54,456 nt of DNA from Companilactobacillus mindensis DSM 14500 (GCF_001434275.1 NZ_AZEZ01000102.1:1434-55889); one strand, 5' to 3'. Counted from the first letter of the stretch, positions 7,661-17,728 are shown. Numbers and translations are program-made. The notes: generated from the letters alone by a model not told the origin.

Positions 7661-8628
7661 TGGACTTATTTGAAAGCCTTAAAAACAAAATTAATGGGAA
7701 AGATTTGACAATCGTTTTTCCTGAGGGTGAGGAACCTAGAATTTTAGGCGCTGCAGCTCGATTAGTTAAAGAAAATATTCTCAAACCGATCCTTTTAGGT
7801 GACCAAGCAGCTATCGAAAAAATTGCCGCTGAAAAGTCATTTGATATTTCAAATATCGAAGTGATCGATCCTAAAAAGTACGCTGATTTTGACGAGATGG
7901 TAGCCAAATTCGTTGAACGTCGTAAAGGTAAAAATACTGAAGAACAAGCTAAAACAATGCTTTTAGACAATAATTACTTTGGAACAATGTTAGTTTACAT
8001 GGACAAAGCTGACGGAATGGTTTCCGGAGCAGTTCACTCAACTGGTGACACTGTGCGTCCAGCACTTCAAATCGTCAAGACAGCTCCAGGCAACTCCAGA
8101 ATCAGTGGCTCATTCATCATGCAAAAGGGTGAGAAACGTTACATGTTAGCTGACTGTGCTATCAACATCAATCCTAATGCTCAAGAATTAGCTGAAATTG
8201 CCGTTCAAACTGCTAAGGATGCAAAATTGTTTGATATTGACCCTAAAGTTGCTATGCTTAGTTTCTCAACTAAAGGTAGTGCTAAGAGTGACGAAGTTAC
8301 TAAAGTAGCTGAAGCAACTAAAATTGCTCACGAATTGGCCCCAGATTTAGCTCTCGATGGTGAATTGCAATTTGATGCCGCCATCGTTCCTAGTGTCGGT
8401 GCTCAAAAGGCTCCAGACTCCAAAGTGGCTGGTAATGCCAACGTCTTCGTTTTCCCAGACCTTCAATCAGGTAACATCGGTTACAAGATTGCCCAAAGAT
8501 TGGGTGGCTTTGAAGCTATTGGCCCAGTCTTGCAAGGACTTGCTAAACCAATTTCTGACTTGTCACGTGGCTGCAACGAAGAGGATGTCTATAAGTCAGC
8601 TATTTTAACTGCTGCTCTAGCACTATAG
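7660..8628 (+). CDS. pta: Phosphate acetyltransferase
   Basis: A 322-residue enzyme interconverting acetyl-CoA and acetyl phosphate, the first half of the acetate pathway. Family marks include FPEGEEPRILGAAARL at the start, SGAVHSTGDTVRPALQIVKT near 120-140, and the C-terminal GGFEAIGPVLQGLAKPISDL with SRGC. The length fits the short Firmicute Pta, without the N-terminal DRTGG domain. Its partner acetate kinase is encoded at 31456, so pta and ackA are not adjacent. The RBS GGAGG lies in the end of ung, and tsaE follows after 15 nt. Confidence 0.97.
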   Translation: MDLFESLKNKINGKDLTIVFPEGEEPRILGAAARLVKENILKPILLGDQAAIEKIAAEKSFDISNIEVIDPKKYADFDEMVAKFVERRKGKNTEEQAKTMLLDNNYFGTMLVYMDKADGMVSGAVHSTGDTVRPALQIVKTAPGNSRISGSFIMQKGEKRYMLADCAININPNAQELAEIAVQTAKDAKLFDIDPKVAMLSFSTKGSAKSDEVTKVAEATKIAHELAPDLALDGELQFDAAIVPSVGAQKAPDSKVAGNANVFVFPDLQSGNIGYKIAQRLGGFEAIGPVLQGLAKPISDLSRGCNEEDVYKSAILTAALAL

Positions 8629-8643
8629 AATTAAGGAGACATA

Positions 8644-9105
8644 ATGCTTGAATATCAATTAACAACTCATTCTTATGAGGATACTGAAAAATTAGGCACT
8701 AAGATTGCTGATTTGTTAAAACGTGGGGATGTCGTCGTTTTAAATGGCGATCTCGGCGTGGGTAAAACAACCTTAACTCGGGGATTAGCCCGCGGCCTAG
8801 GTATTAAAAGAAACGTCAAGAGTCCAACCTTTACGCTGATTCGCGAGTATAAAGACGGTCGCGTGCCTTTGTACCACATGGATGCCTACCGTTTGGAAAG
8901 CAGTCCGGATGAAGATCTGGGCTTTGATGAATATTTCAATGGCGATGGGATCACAATCGTTGAGTGGCCTCAGTTCATCAAAGACGAAATTCCGGCCGAT
9001 CACATTTCGATCAATATCAAACGCTTGTCCGATACTGATCGAGAAGTAGTTTTCAAGTTGCACGGCGATACGTTTGATGACCGTGGATTTGGTGACTTAG
9101 TATGA
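8644..9105 (+). CDS. tsaE: tRNA t6A37 biosynthesis ATPase TsaE
   Basis: A 153-residue P-loop protein. The Walker A motif GDLGVGKTT is at about 35-43, preceded by the typical KRGDVVVLNG strand. SPTFTLIREY and a HMDAYRLE motif follow, and VEWPQF lies in the C-terminal third. TsaE energises the TsaB-TsaD complex making N6-threonylcarbamoyladenosine on ANN-decoding tRNAs. The RBS is AAGGAGA. Its last 4 bases overlap the start of the following acetyltransferase. The pta-tsaE-GNAT order is common in lactobacilli. Confidence 0.95.
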   Translation: MLEYQLTTHSYEDTEKLGTKIADLLKRGDVVVLNGDLGVGKTTLTRGLARGLGIKRNVKSPTFTLIREYKDGRVPLYHMDAYRLESSPDEDLGFDEYFNGDGITIVEWPQFIKDEIPADHISINIKRLSDTDREVVFKLHGDTFDDRGFGDLV

Positions 9106-9566
9106 GTGATCAGTTGAAATTACGTGAAGCGATCCCCAGTGATGCCAAAAATCTATTAGCTTTTTTGAAAAAAGCTAGCCAACAGACAGATTTCATTGTG
9201 CATGCTGATATCAAGAATGTGACGGAAGAAGCTGAAGAGTCGTCATTGGCTGAAATTTATAATTCTGAATTTGACGAGTTGATGGTGGCCATTTTGGATG
9301 AAGAGGTCATCGGTTTTGCTCGCTTGGAAAATGTTGACGATCAAAAAGCTGAATTTGGTGTCGTGGTCGATAAAGAATTTTGGAACAACGGCATTGCTAG
9401 CTATTTGATCGAGGATATTCTCGATTGGGCCAAGGAGTCACCATTAACGAAAGTATTTTTGGAAGTATACAAAAATAACCCAGCTGCAATTCATATTTAT
9501 CAAAAATATGGTTTTACAACTGAGTTAGAAAAAGAGACAACGTTAGTTATGGGAAAAATGGTTTAG
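9102..9566 (+). CDS. GNAT-family N-acetyltransferase (RimI/YhhY-like)
   Basis: A 154-residue protein. FGVVVDKEFWNNGIASYLIE is a near-standard acetyl-CoA binding motif A, and FLEVYKNNPAAIHIYQKYGF is motif B with the conserved N and Y. The start ATG overlaps the tsaE stop (ATGA), indicating coupled translation. The position behind tsaE resembles that of rimI in other Firmicutes, but the sequence looks more like the small-molecule/YhhY branch, so I leave it unnamed. Confidence 0.9.
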   Translation: MSDQLKLREAIPSDAKNLLAFLKKASQQTDFIVHADIKNVTEEAEESSLAEIYNSEFDELMVAILDEEVIGFARLENVDDQKAEFGVVVDKEFWNNGIASYLIEDILDWAKESPLTKVFLEVYKNNPAAIHIYQKYGFTTELEKETTLVMGKMV

Positions 9567-9623
9567 AACTTGAGCATTCTATATTTTCCGTTGCTTTATT
9601 AATAGTTAGAGTTTAAAAAAATA

Positions 9624-9666
9624 AAAGACGCAGATTATCCAACTCAGTTGGATAATCTGCGTCTTT
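9624..9666 (-). terminator. Intrinsic terminator, 20-bp stem
   Basis: A perfect 20-bp inverted repeat (9624-9643 with 9647-9666) with a 3-nt loop. The long T run lies on the minus strand, so it primarily ends the exonuclease genes; it can also stop readthrough from the plus strand. Confidence 0.92.
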
Positions 9667-9688
9667 GTCGTGAACTGAAAATAACTGC

Positions 9689-10225
9689 TTAGCTAGTCAA
9701 TTTGACTAGCTTTTTTATTTGTTCCAAACCGAATTGTTGTTCGGTGCGCATCAAAATTTCCGCACAGGCCACGCTGTCGGCCAAGGCATTGTGGTGGTTA
9801 GTGAGGTCGATGTTGAGCTCATCGGAAACAGTGTCTAATTTGTGATTAGGCAGCTGTGGGAAAAATTTGCGACTAGTCTTCAAAGTATCGATGGTTAAGT
9901 ACTTTGGTACAGTAATGTTGTAATTGGCAAGGGTGTTTTTTAAAACGCTATTATCGAAACTGGCGTTATGCGCAGCCACCAAATGACTATTGTCGAACAG
10001 AGGTTGAATGTGTGGCCAAACTTGATCGAAAGTAGGAGCACCCGCTACGTCTTCAGGATGAATGTGGTGGATTTGGATATTGCGGTAGTTGAATGACTCT
10101 TGAGGATCAATCAAAGTGTAAAAACTGTCAACGATTTGATTGTCGCGGACTAAAACGAGTGCTAAAGAACAAGCACTCGAACGATGACCGTTGGCAGTTT
10201 CAAAATCCATGGAAACAAAGTTCAT
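9689..10225 (-). CDS. DnaQ-like 3'-5' exonuclease (DEDDh)
   Basis: A 178-residue exonuclease of the Pol III epsilon fold. ExoI is MDFETANG (D7, E9), ExoII is in VAAHNASFDNSVLKN (Asp near 93), and ExoIII is HHNALADSVACAEIL (His and Asp). That gives the complete DEDDh set. It is free-standing, not fused to a polymerase or helicase; such proteins act in repair and RNA/DNA trimming. It is separated by 3 nt from the downstream end of the exonuclease III gene, so both probably form one transcript. Confidence 0.92.
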   Translation of the reverse strand: MNFVSMDFETANGHRSSACSLALVLVRDNQIVDSFYTLIDPQESFNYRNIQIHHIHPEDVAGAPTFDQVWPHIQPLFDNSHLVAAHNASFDNSVLKNTLANYNITVPKYLTIDTLKTSRKFFPQLPNHKLDTVSDELNIDLTNHHNALADSVACAEILMRTEQQFGLEQIKKLVKLTS

Positions 10226-10228
10226 TGA

Positions 10229-10990
10229 TTATTCTCCTTTAATGTTTAAATCTAATTCGATTGGACAGTGGTCAGAACCAAAGACATCGTTTAGAATGTC
10301 GGCCTTGTCGATCAGTTTCTGACCATTGTTGGAAACGACAAAGTAGTCGATCCGCCAACCGGCGTTGTTCTTTCTAGCATTGAAACGATAACTCCACCAT
10401 GAATATTTAATTTCATCGGGATGAAGAGACCTGAAACTGTCGATGAAGCCACTGTCTAATAATTCCGTAAATTTGTTGCGTTCTTGATCTGAGAAGCCAG
10501 GATTTTTGTGATTTGTTTTAGGATTCTTTAAGTCGATCTCTTCGTGGGCAACGTTTAAATCGCCACAGAGAATAACTGGTTTATCAGCTGATAATTTTAA
10601 CATATATGTTCTCAAAGCATCGTCATAACGCATCCGATAATCAATTCTTTTGAGCTTGGGTTGTGAATTAGGGGTGTAGCTGTTTATCAAGTAAAAGTCA
10701 GGGAATTCTAATGTGATCGTTCGGCCTTCGTCATCGAATTCAGCAATACCAATTCCGGTTTTTACCGTGATAGGTTCGGTTTTGGTGAAAATAGCCGTAC
10801 CAGAATAGCCTTTTTTCTTAGCATAGAAGAAGTACTGATGATATCCAGGTAAATCAAGGTCGATCTGACCTTCTTGTAACTTAGTTTCCTGAATACTAAA
10901 GATATCGGCATCCAAATTCTGGAAAGTTTCGACGAAATCTTTCTTTACTACGGCACGTAGTCCATTGACATTCCAAGATATAAGTTTCAT
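10229..10990 (-). CDS. Exodeoxyribonuclease III (AP endonuclease)
   Basis: A 253-residue EEP-family nuclease for abasic-site repair. SWNVNGLRA at 5-13 and QETKL near 35 (metal-binding Glu) are followed by YTPNSQ, the GDLNVAH motif, and the C-terminal WRIDYFVVS and GSDHCPIEL. GAGGTGA precedes the ATG. It could be called exoA/xth. With ung nearby (6965) the region holds two base-excision-repair steps, though on opposite strands. Confidence 0.96.
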   Translation of the reverse strand: MKLISWNVNGLRAVVKKDFVETFQNLDADIFSIQETKLQEGQIDLDLPGYHQYFFYAKKKGYSGTAIFTKTEPITVKTGIGIAEFDDEGRTITLEFPDFYLINSYTPNSQPKLKRIDYRMRYDDALRTYMLKLSADKPVILCGDLNVAHEEIDLKNPKTNHKNPGFSDQERNKFTELLDSGFIDSFRSLHPDEIKYSWWSYRFNARKNNAGWRIDYFVVSNNGQKLIDKADILNDVFGSDHCPIELDLNIKGE

Positions 10991-11104
10991 AAAATCACCT
11001 CGGAATAATTATAGCATTTTTGTAATGTCAGTTAGTTCGTTATGTATCTAACTATGTGATAAACTTATAGTTAAGTCTTATGTAATTAAAGGATGATGAA
11101 AATA

Positions 11105-12004
11105 GTGAAATTTCCAGTTGAAAAATTACCTAATATTGAATTTAAATTAAATGAACCACTCAGTAAATATACATTTACTAAAACCGGTGGACCAGCTGAT
11201 GTATTGGCTTTTCCCAAGACTCGTGAAGAATTGGTTGAAATTGTCGATACAGCCAGAGTCAATAAAGTACCGATCACAATCATCGGTAATGCTAGCAATT
11301 TGATTATTAAAGATGGTGGAATTCGCGGCATTGTTATTATCTTGCCTAATTTTCACAAGATCGAAGTGTCGGAAACTAAAGTTACTGCCGAAGCGGGTGC
11401 AACGATCATTAATACAACCATCGCTGCTCAAAAAGCTGGCTTGACGGGTCTAGAATTTGCAGCCGGAATCCCTGGTTCTGTTGGTGGAGCAGTCTTCATG
11501 AATGCTGGTGCCTATGGTGGAGAAATCAAGGATGTCTTTGAATCGGCCGAAGTATTGTTGCCCGATGGACACATCACGACTTTGACGCACGAAGATATGA
11601 AATTTGGTTACCGTCACAGTACAGTTCAAGATGATGGTGGCATCGTTATAAGCGCTACGTTCGCGTTGAAACGTGGCAATAAAGCGACAATCCAAGAAGA
11701 AATGGACCGCTTAAATGAACTCAGACGTTCCAAGCAACCATTGGAATATCCATCATGTGGTAGTGTCTTCAAACGCCCTAAAGGTCACTTTACTGGCCCA
11801 TTGATCATCAAAGCTGGACTACAAGGCCACATGGTCGGTGGAGCACAAGTTTCAATGAAGCACGCCGGGTTCATCGTTAATATTAAACACGCAACAGCAA
11901 CTGACTATTTGAATTTGATTCATCTGATCCAAAAGACTGTTAAAGAAAAATTCGATGTAGAACTTCACACTGAAGTTCGCATTATTGGTGAAGACAAAAA
12001 ATAA
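11105..12004 (+). CDS. murB: UDP-N-acetylmuramate dehydrogenase
   Basis: A 299-residue FAD enzyme that reduces UDP-GlcNAc-enolpyruvate in peptidoglycan synthesis. An FAD-binding PCMH domain spans about 20-190 ([42 protein letters not shown]). The C-terminal MurB domain includes [10 protein letters not shown] and HTEVRIIGE. The shorter Firmicute type I/IIb layout fits the length. The GTG at 11105 is preferred: AAAGGATGA ends 9 nt upstream, while the ATGs at 11093 and 11096 sit directly on that Shine-Dalgarno sequence. Confidence 0.95.
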   Translation: MKFPVEKLPNIEFKLNEPLSKYTFTKTGGPADVLAFPKTREELVEIVDTARVNKVPITIIGNASNLIIKDGGIRGIVIILPNFHKIEVSETKVTAEAGATIINTTIAAQKAGLTGLEFAAGIPGSVGGAVFMNAGAYGGEIKDVFESAEVLLPDGHITTLTHEDMKFGYRHSTVQDDGGIVISATFALKRGNKATIQEEMDRLNELRRSKQPLEYPSCGSVFKRPKGHFTGPLIIKAGLQGHMVGGAQVSMKHAGFIVNIKHATATDYLNLIHLIQKTVKEKFDVELHTEVRIIGEDKK

Positions 12005-12024
12005 AAGAATGGTAGGTGTTGTCT

Positions 12025-14154
12025 GTGGAAATACTTGAATCAATTATTTTGATTCTTTCACTCTTAATTATTGCCAATATTGTTAGTCACTACTTTGTAT
12101 CAATACCACCAAGTTTGTTGCAGATTGCTGCAGGGATCTTAGCGGCATTATTTATGCACGTGAAGATTTATGTTGATACGGAGTGGTTTTTGTTAGCGTT
12201 TATTGCCCCGATCCTGTTCAATGATGGGAATAATTTTCCCAAGCGAGAGCTGTGGAAATTGAAGGGGCCAATTTTAGGAAATGCGATCGTTTTAGTTATT
12301 ATTTCGACTTTAGTCGGTGGGGTATTTGTCAAGTGGCTGATCCCCAGTTTGCCTTGGGCAACTGCTTTCACATTGGTGGCCGTCTTATCACCAACCGATC
12401 CGATTGCGGTCCAGTCAATTGCTAAGAAGGCACATATTCCTGATAAATTAATGCATTTGATCAGTGGCGAAAGTTTGATCAACGATGCATCTGGTTTGAT
12501 TTGTTTTAAATATGGGGTGGCAGCCACTGTAACAGGGATGTTCTCCTTAAAGGATGCTACGATCGACTTTTTCCATATTTCAATTGTCGGTGCCTTAGTT
12601 GGTGCCGTAATGATCTGGATCTTTAATGGCATTCGTCTGTATTTGATGAATCAAGGTGTCGACGATTCGATCTTGCATGCCATTATTCAGATCATTATTC
12701 CATTTATTATTTATTACGTAGCTGAAGACATTTTCGATGTGTCCGGAGTGGTAGCGGTTGTTATTGCCGGTATTTTGAATATTTCAACTAATCATAATCT
12801 CAGCAGCTTCACGCCTGAGATTCGTTTGGTCACTTCTAGGACTTGGAATTTGGTCGTCTACGTCTTGAATGGGATTGTCTTTGTTTTATTGGGAATCGAA
12901 ATTCCGTTTGCAATGGAAGAATTAGTTCATAACGATAAAATAAATACTTTTTACGCAACCTTTTTAGCTTTTCTCATTTGGGTAATGCTTGTAGTGGTCA
13001 GAGCTGCTTGGAGTTACATTTACGCAACATTTTCCAATAATGAGGATAACAAGATCGATTGGCTGTCCAAAACGAGACTGCATGACTGTCTGATGTCAGG
13101 AATCTCTGGTGTCCGTGGTGCTGTTACTATGGTCGGTGTTTTGTCATTGCCATTGACGATCAAGGGCGGCTCACCATTTCCATCCAGAACATTGTTATTG
13201 TTTTTGGCTAGTGCTGTGATTATTTTTAGTTTATTAGGAGCAACGTTGCTCATTCCGCTATTAACTAAAAATAGTGCACCGGTTGCTTATCGTGGTAATA
13301 CTTTTAGTTCGGATGAAGATGAATTGGACGACGACGATGAGGATGAAAGTCCTACACCGGTGGTTTTGACTCAAGCTGAGGCTAACCGTTTGATTTTGGA
13401 TAAGACTATCAAAAAATTGCGAGCAGAAATGGATGACGGCGATGTCGGTGTTTATTCCTCAGTGATTGCCGAGTATCTGTATGATATCCGTAATCTGAGT
13501 ATTCAAAATAACAATCCTAAGTTGGCTAGTCATCAAATCAGCAAGCGTCGAGTCAAAGGAAAAAAAGATGCCGAATTATGGGACATCTGTTTCAACTGTG
13601 AATTAGAAGCTATTGAAAAACTGTACGCAAACGATGAAATCTCAACTGAATCCTATGAGATAGCCCTGAGAAAAATTGCTAAGTATAAAAAAGAAATCGT
13701 TCATCGCCGTTATAGTCCTTCAATAGAATTTTTCTTGAGTTATTTCAGAAGAACTTATTTGCAGATCAAACGCTGGATCTATCGGTCGGTCAAATATGAT
13801 GATATAAAGCAGTTGAATCAGGACTCAATCAAGATCTCGGCGGCCGGGGCCAAGAAGGCTTTGGCTAAGCTGCAAGAGTTAAATCATTCGGAACATGACG
13901 AATTTACTGATAATTTGATTTATATTTTTCAACGGCACTATGAAGACCGTTTGGAATTGTTACAAGGCAAATATCGAGGCCGTTCCCCAGAGTTCAATGG
14001 CAAACGAATGGCCTTAGAAGTTAAAGCTTTGAGTTATCAAAGAGCCTTTGTTCAAGATATGTTGGAACAAGGTAAGATCAGCAAAGGGACCGCAAATGAA
14101 TTACGTCAAAATATTAATTATAGTGAAGAAGTTATGAATATAGGAGCGGAATAA
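12025..14154 (+). CDS. Na+/H+ antiporter, CPA1 (NhaP-like)
   Basis: A 709-residue membrane antiporter. About twelve hydrophobic segments fill residues 5-420. The CPA1 core includes LSPTDPIAVQSI (about 125), SGESLINDASGLICF with the conserved Asp, and a C-terminal membrane motif SGVRGAVTMVGVLSLPL. Residues about 430-709 form a soluble, highly charged tail opening with an acidic stretch SDEDELDDDDEDE. Such tails regulate transport by pH or nucleotide. The GTG at 12025 follows GGTAGGTG at 6-7 nt. The intergenic gap to murB is 20 nt, so it may be co-transcribed. Confidence 0.92.
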   Translation: MEILESIILILSLLIIANIVSHYFVSIPPSLLQIAAGILAALFMHVKIYVDTEWFLLAFIAPILFNDGNNFPKRELWKLKGPILGNAIVLVIISTLVGGVFVKWLIPSLPWATAFTLVAVLSPTDPIAVQSIAKKAHIPDKLMHLISGESLINDASGLICFKYGVAATVTGMFSLKDATIDFFHISIVGALVGAVMIWIFNGIRLYLMNQGVDDSILHAIIQIIIPFIIYYVAEDIFDVSGVVAVVIAGILNISTNHNLSSFTPEIRLVTSRTWNLVVYVLNGIVFVLLGIEIPFAMEELVHNDKINTFYATFLAFLIWVMLVVVRAAWSYIYATFSNNEDNKIDWLSKTRLHDCLMSGISGVRGAVTMVGVLSLPLTIKGGSPFPSRTLLLFLASAVIIFSLLGATLLIPLLTKNSAPVAYRGNTFSSDEDELDDDDEDESPTPVVLTQAEANRLILDKTIKKLRAEMDDGDVGVYSSVIAEYLYDIRNLSIQNNNPKLASHQISKRRVKGKKDAELWDICFNCELEAIEKLYANDEISTESYEIALRKIAKYKKEIVHRRYSPSIEFFLSYFRRTYLQIKRWIYRSVKYDDIKQLNQDSIKISAAGAKKALAKLQELNHSEHDEFTDNLIYIFQRHYEDRLELLQGKYRGRSPEFNGKRMALEVKALSYQRAFVQDMLEQGKISKGTANELRQNINYSEEVMNIGAE

Positions 14155-14194
14155 TATTCAAATATGATGAACTTTTATAATTTTTATTGTTTGT

Positions 14195-14210
14195 TATAAT
14201 TAGTTCGAAC
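14195..14210 (+). promoter_or_regulatory. -10 region and motif upstream of cdaA
   Basis: TATAAT at 14195-14200 is followed immediately by TAGTTCGAAC. The 11-mer ATTAGTTCGAA recurs in the glmS leader at 17780. No strong -35 is clear. Confidence 0.4.
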
Positions 14211-14228
14211 TGCTAAGGAGCTAGGAAA

Positions 14229-15086
14229 ATGAATTTTATACCAAGCAATATTTTTACGTGGCAGAATCTGGCTAACTTGTTTGATATCTTGATAGTCTGG
14301 TATTTCCTTTACAAAGTTCTGTCAATGTTACGTGGAACTAAGGCGGTACAGCTCCTGAAGGGAATTGTGATCATTTTTGGTATCAAGCTAATCAGCTGGG
14401 CTTTTAATTTGCACACAGTTTCCTTCCTGATGGACCAACTGATCAATTGGGGAATTATCGTGATCGTGATAATTTTTCAACCGGAGATCCGACGTGGGTT
14501 GGAACATTTGGGACGAATGCCGTTATTCAGTTCGACCAGTAATGAAGAAGGCAAGACCAAGAATCATTTGATCGAAAGTTTGGATCAAGCGATTCAATAC
14601 ATGAGCAAACGTCGGATTGGGGCGTTGATAACCTTGGAAATGAACACTGGTCTAGAAGAGTATGTTGAGACCGGGATCGACTTGGACGCCGAAGTTACGG
14701 GGGCCTTATTGATCAACATTTTCATTCCTAATACGCCTCTGCACGATGGGGCGGTTATCGTTCGTAACAACCGTATATCAGTTGCGGCGGCTTATTTGCC
14801 ACTTTCGGAAAGCAACACGATTCCCAAAGAGTTAGGTACTCGTCACAGAGCAGCGGTTGGTATCAGTGAAGTAACCGATGCCATCACGATCGTTGTTTCA
14901 GAAGAGACCGGTGGCGTCATGATCACTAGAAATGGTCACATGATGCTTGATCTTTCACGCGAAGATTATTTGAAGTATCTTCATGCCCAACTTAAAGATC
15001 CTAATGAAAATGAAAATCATTCAATTTTAGGATTCTTTAGAATCGGTCATCGAAAGAAGGGGGACCAAGATGAAAAAGATAATTAA
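14229..15086 (+). CDS. cdaA: Diadenylate cyclase CdaA (c-di-AMP synthase)
   Basis: A 285-residue membrane cyclase. Three N-terminal hydrophobic segments (about 18-90) are followed by a DAC domain. The catalytic DGA motif is HDGAVIV near 175 and the RHR motif is GTRHRAAVGISE near 205. It makes c-di-AMP from two ATP. AAGGAG precedes the ATG. cdaA, cdaR and glmM are contiguous: cdaA and cdaR overlap by 17 bp and glmM follows. This is the conserved Firmicute cluster in which CdaR and GlmM modulate CdaA activity. Confidence 0.97.
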   Translation: MNFIPSNIFTWQNLANLFDILIVWYFLYKVLSMLRGTKAVQLLKGIVIIFGIKLISWAFNLHTVSFLMDQLINWGIIVIVIIFQPEIRRGLEHLGRMPLFSSTSNEEGKTKNHLIESLDQAIQYMSKRRIGALITLEMNTGLEEYVETGIDLDAEVTGALLINIFIPNTPLHDGAVIVRNNRISVAAAYLPLSESNTIPKELGTRHRAAVGISEVTDAITIVVSEETGGVMITRNGHMMLDLSREDYLKYLHAQLKDPNENENHSILGFFRIGHRKKGDQDEKDN

Positions 15087-16170
15087 TAGTAATTATTTTT
15101 ACGCATTCATTGCCCTCTGTTGTTCTATCTGGCTATTTTTCTTTGTGAGTTCACCCGGTGTTGGATCGACTAGAGATTCAAATCAATCGAACACTTCAAC
15201 GGTTACCAAAAAGGCCACTTTGACAGTACCTTTACAGTTACAAGCGGATGTTGATAAGTATTATATTACCGGCTATCCACAAAACGTTAAGGTCACTATT
15301 GAAGGGCCAGCCGCTTTGGTCACGGCAACGAAGAATACGCAGAACTTTAATCTGTATTTGAATCTACGTGACCTTTCGATCGGACAGCACCGTGTCCAAA
15401 TCAAAGAGTCAGGTTTGAACAGCGAATTAACTTATAACATCAAACCTAAGTACGTTACAGTCAATATTCAACGACGTGAGACTAAGAAATTTGCGGTCGA
15501 CGTCGACTACAACAAAGAATCATTAGCGACCGGCTATGAAGCTGGTAAGACTGAAGTGTCACCTGATACTGTGACAGTTACTAGTGCGGCTTCAGAAATT
15601 GAAAAAATCAACAAAGTAATTGTTAAACCAATTTTACCTAAAGGAATAAAATCCACATTTGATCAAGAAGTTTTAGTGCAAGCACTCGATAAAAATGGTA
15701 AAACTGTAAATGTTACATTGGATCCACAAACAGTTCATGTCAAAATTCCAATTACGATTCAAAGTAAGCAAGTAAGCATCAACTTGAAACAAAAAGGAGA
15801 TTCTAACAATTCGAATTTCACGCTTGAATCTGATGTGAAAAGCATTAGAATTTTTGGGACACAGGCACAGATGGACAACATCAATGATTCGATCGATGTT
15901 CCTGTCGATGTGACTGATGTGACTGGAAATACCAAGAAGTCAATCGATTTAGCTGGTGCCTTAGGAAACAAAGTGGCTTTTACTGATCCAGATGCTATCA
16001 ACGTGACGATCAATACTGGCAACAGTAACAGTTCGTCCACTAATAGCAGTAACAACAGCACCAATAGTACTAATAGCACTAATACTGACAACAACAGTAG
16101 TAGTGAAAATAATAATACGAGTTCATCGAATACTAATTCGACAAATGACAAAAATAATAGCGAACAATAA
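15070..16170 (+). CDS. cdaR: CdaA regulator CdaR (YbbR-domain protein)
   Basis: A 366-residue extracytoplasmic protein with a single N-terminal membrane segment (about 8-26) and at least three YbbR repeats (about 50-310; recurring strands such as VTIEGPAALV, VTVTSAASEIEKIN and IRIFGTQAQMDNI). It contacts the CdaA membrane part from outside. Unusual here is the tail, about 317-366: it is almost only Ser, Asn and Thr, a low-complexity linker that may place the YbbR domains relative to the wall. Its start lies inside the end of cdaA. Confidence 0.95.
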   Translation: MKKIINSNYFYAFIALCCSIWLFFFVSSPGVGSTRDSNQSNTSTVTKKATLTVPLQLQADVDKYYITGYPQNVKVTIEGPAALVTATKNTQNFNLYLNLRDLSIGQHRVQIKESGLNSELTYNIKPKYVTVNIQRRETKKFAVDVDYNKESLATGYEAGKTEVSPDTVTVTSAASEIEKINKVIVKPILPKGIKSTFDQEVLVQALDKNGKTVNVTLDPQTVHVKIPITIQSKQVSINLKQKGDSNNSNFTLESDVKSIRIFGTQAQMDNINDSIDVPVDVTDVTGNTKKSIDLAGALGNKVAFTDPDAINVTINTGNSNSSSTNSSNNSTNSTNSTNTDNNSSSENNNTSSSNTNSTNDKNNSEQ

Positions 16171-16191
16171 TACGCTGGGGGTAAGTTTTTC

Positions 16192-17544
16192 ATGACAAAA
16201 TATTTTGGAACAGACGGAGTTAGAGGTATTGCAAATAAAGAATTGAGTCCAGAACTAGCATTCAAGCTAGGTCGTTTTGGCGGCTACGTTCTTACACAAC
16301 ACTCAGAAAACAACGACACACGTCCACGTGTCTTAGTTGCTAGAGATACACGTATTTCTGGTCAAATGTTGCAATCAAGTTTGATCTCAGGTCTACTTTC
16401 TGTAGGTATCGAAGTTCTAGACCTCGATGTGATCACTACTCCAGCCGTAGCTTACTTGATCCGTGCCGTTTCAGCTGACGCCGGAATCATGATCTCTGCA
16501 TCACACAATCCTGCAGAAGATAACGGAATCAAATTCTTTGGTTCAGATGGTTACAAATTGCCAGATGACGTTGAAGAAGAAATCGAAGAATTATTGGATG
16601 CCAAGGAAGATACTTTACCAAGACCATCTGCTGAAGGTTTAGGTAGCGTTTCTGACTATCCAGAAGGTGCCCAAAAGTATCTTCAATTCTTGAAACAAAC
16701 TCTTTCAGATGATCTATCTGGTATGAAGATCGTTTTGGATACAGCTAATGGTTCAACTAGCCGTCTAGCAAGCACTTTGTTTGCTGATTTGGGCGTTGAC
16801 TTTGACATCATGGCTTCACACCCAGATGGGATCAACATCAACAAAAACGTTGGTTCAACTCACCCAGAAGAACTATCTAAACGAGTTAAGGAATCAGATG
16901 CTGTTGCCGGACTTGCTTTTGATGGTGATGGAGACCGTTGTATTGCTGTTGATGCTGACGGTAATATCGTTGACGGTGACAAGATCATGTTCATCCTTGG
17001 TAAATATCTTCACGATGGTGGCCGTTTAAAGAAAGACACTATTGTTACAACTGTTATGAGTAACTTGGGCTTGTACAAAGCTATCGAAGCTAATGGCATG
17101 AAGTCAGTTCAAACTGCCGTTGGTGACAGACATGTTGTTGAAGAGATCCGCAAGAATAACTACAACATCGGTGGCGAACAATCAGGTCACGTTGTCTTAT
17201 ACGAATACATGAATACTGGTGACGGTATGTTGACTGGTATCCACTTGTTACACGTTATGAAAGAAACTGGCAAGACTTTGGCCGAATTGGGTGCACCAGT
17301 TAAAGTTTACCCACAAAAGCTAGTCAACGTACCAGTTGCTGACAAAGAGTCATGGGACAAGCACCAACCAATCCTCGATGCCATCAAGGCAGTTGAAGAT
17401 GAAATGGATGGGGATGGCCGTGTCTTAGTACGTCCTAGTGGTACACAAGCACTATTGCGTGTTATGTGTGAAGCTGCTACTGAAGAAAAAGTCAATGCAT
17501 ATTGTGATCAAATCGTTGATGTAGTTAAAAACGAATTGAACTAA
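16192..17544 (+). CDS. glmM: Phosphoglucosamine mutase
   Basis: A 450-residue alpha-D-phosphohexomutase converting glucosamine-6-P to glucosamine-1-P for UDP-GlcNAc. The active-site loop ISASHNP is near 99-105 (phosphoserine), the metal-binding DGDGDR near 240, and the phosphate-binding [11 protein letters not shown] near 410. GGGGGTAAG precedes the ATG. It is last in the cdaA-cdaR-glmM unit. GlmM is known to bind CdaA and inhibit it in other Firmicutes, coupling c-di-AMP to cell-wall supply. Confidence 0.97.
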   Translation: MTKYFGTDGVRGIANKELSPELAFKLGRFGGYVLTQHSENNDTRPRVLVARDTRISGQMLQSSLISGLLSVGIEVLDLDVITTPAVAYLIRAVSADAGIMISASHNPAEDNGIKFFGSDGYKLPDDVEEEIEELLDAKEDTLPRPSAEGLGSVSDYPEGAQKYLQFLKQTLSDDLSGMKIVLDTANGSTSRLASTLFADLGVDFDIMASHPDGININKNVGSTHPEELSKRVKESDAVAGLAFDGDGDRCIAVDADGNIVDGDKIMFILGKYLHDGGRLKKDTIVTTVMSNLGLYKAIEANGMKSVQTAVGDRHVVEEIRKNNYNIGGEQSGHVVLYEYMNTGDGMLTGIHLLHVMKETGKTLAELGAPVKVYPQKLVNVPVADKESWDKHQPILDAIKAVEDEMDGDGRVLVRPSGTQALLRVMCEAATEEKVNAYCDQIVDVVKNELN

Positions 17545-17598
17545 TATAAGTCGTAAATCTGTTCAAACAAATGATAACGATATATAATTAAATTAATA

Positions 17599-17642
17599 AA
17601 AATAGAGATTGAGGGATCAAAGCCCTCAGTCTCTATTTTTTT
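17599..17642 (+). terminator. Intrinsic terminator of cdaA-cdaR-glmM
   Basis: AAATAGAGATTGAGGG pairs with CCCTCAGTCTCTATTT (one mismatch), followed by a T run. Confidence 0.92.
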
Positions 17643-17728
17643 ATTTAAGATTCTTTACGGAATATATACCATAGTAATTATATCGGTACATACCACCTAT
17701 ACCATTTTATAAATTTATTAAATATTTC

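Noticed and set aside
7614-7970. Minus-strand frame over the ung/pta junction
   Set aside because: Overlaps two well-supported genes and has no recognisable domain.
8357-8608. Second frame inside pta
   Set aside because: Shadow of a conserved enzyme gene with no ribosome binding site.
15759-16265. Antisense Leu/Val-rich frame over the cdaR tail
   Set aside because: It is the complement of Asn/Ser/Thr codon repeats and lacks start signals.
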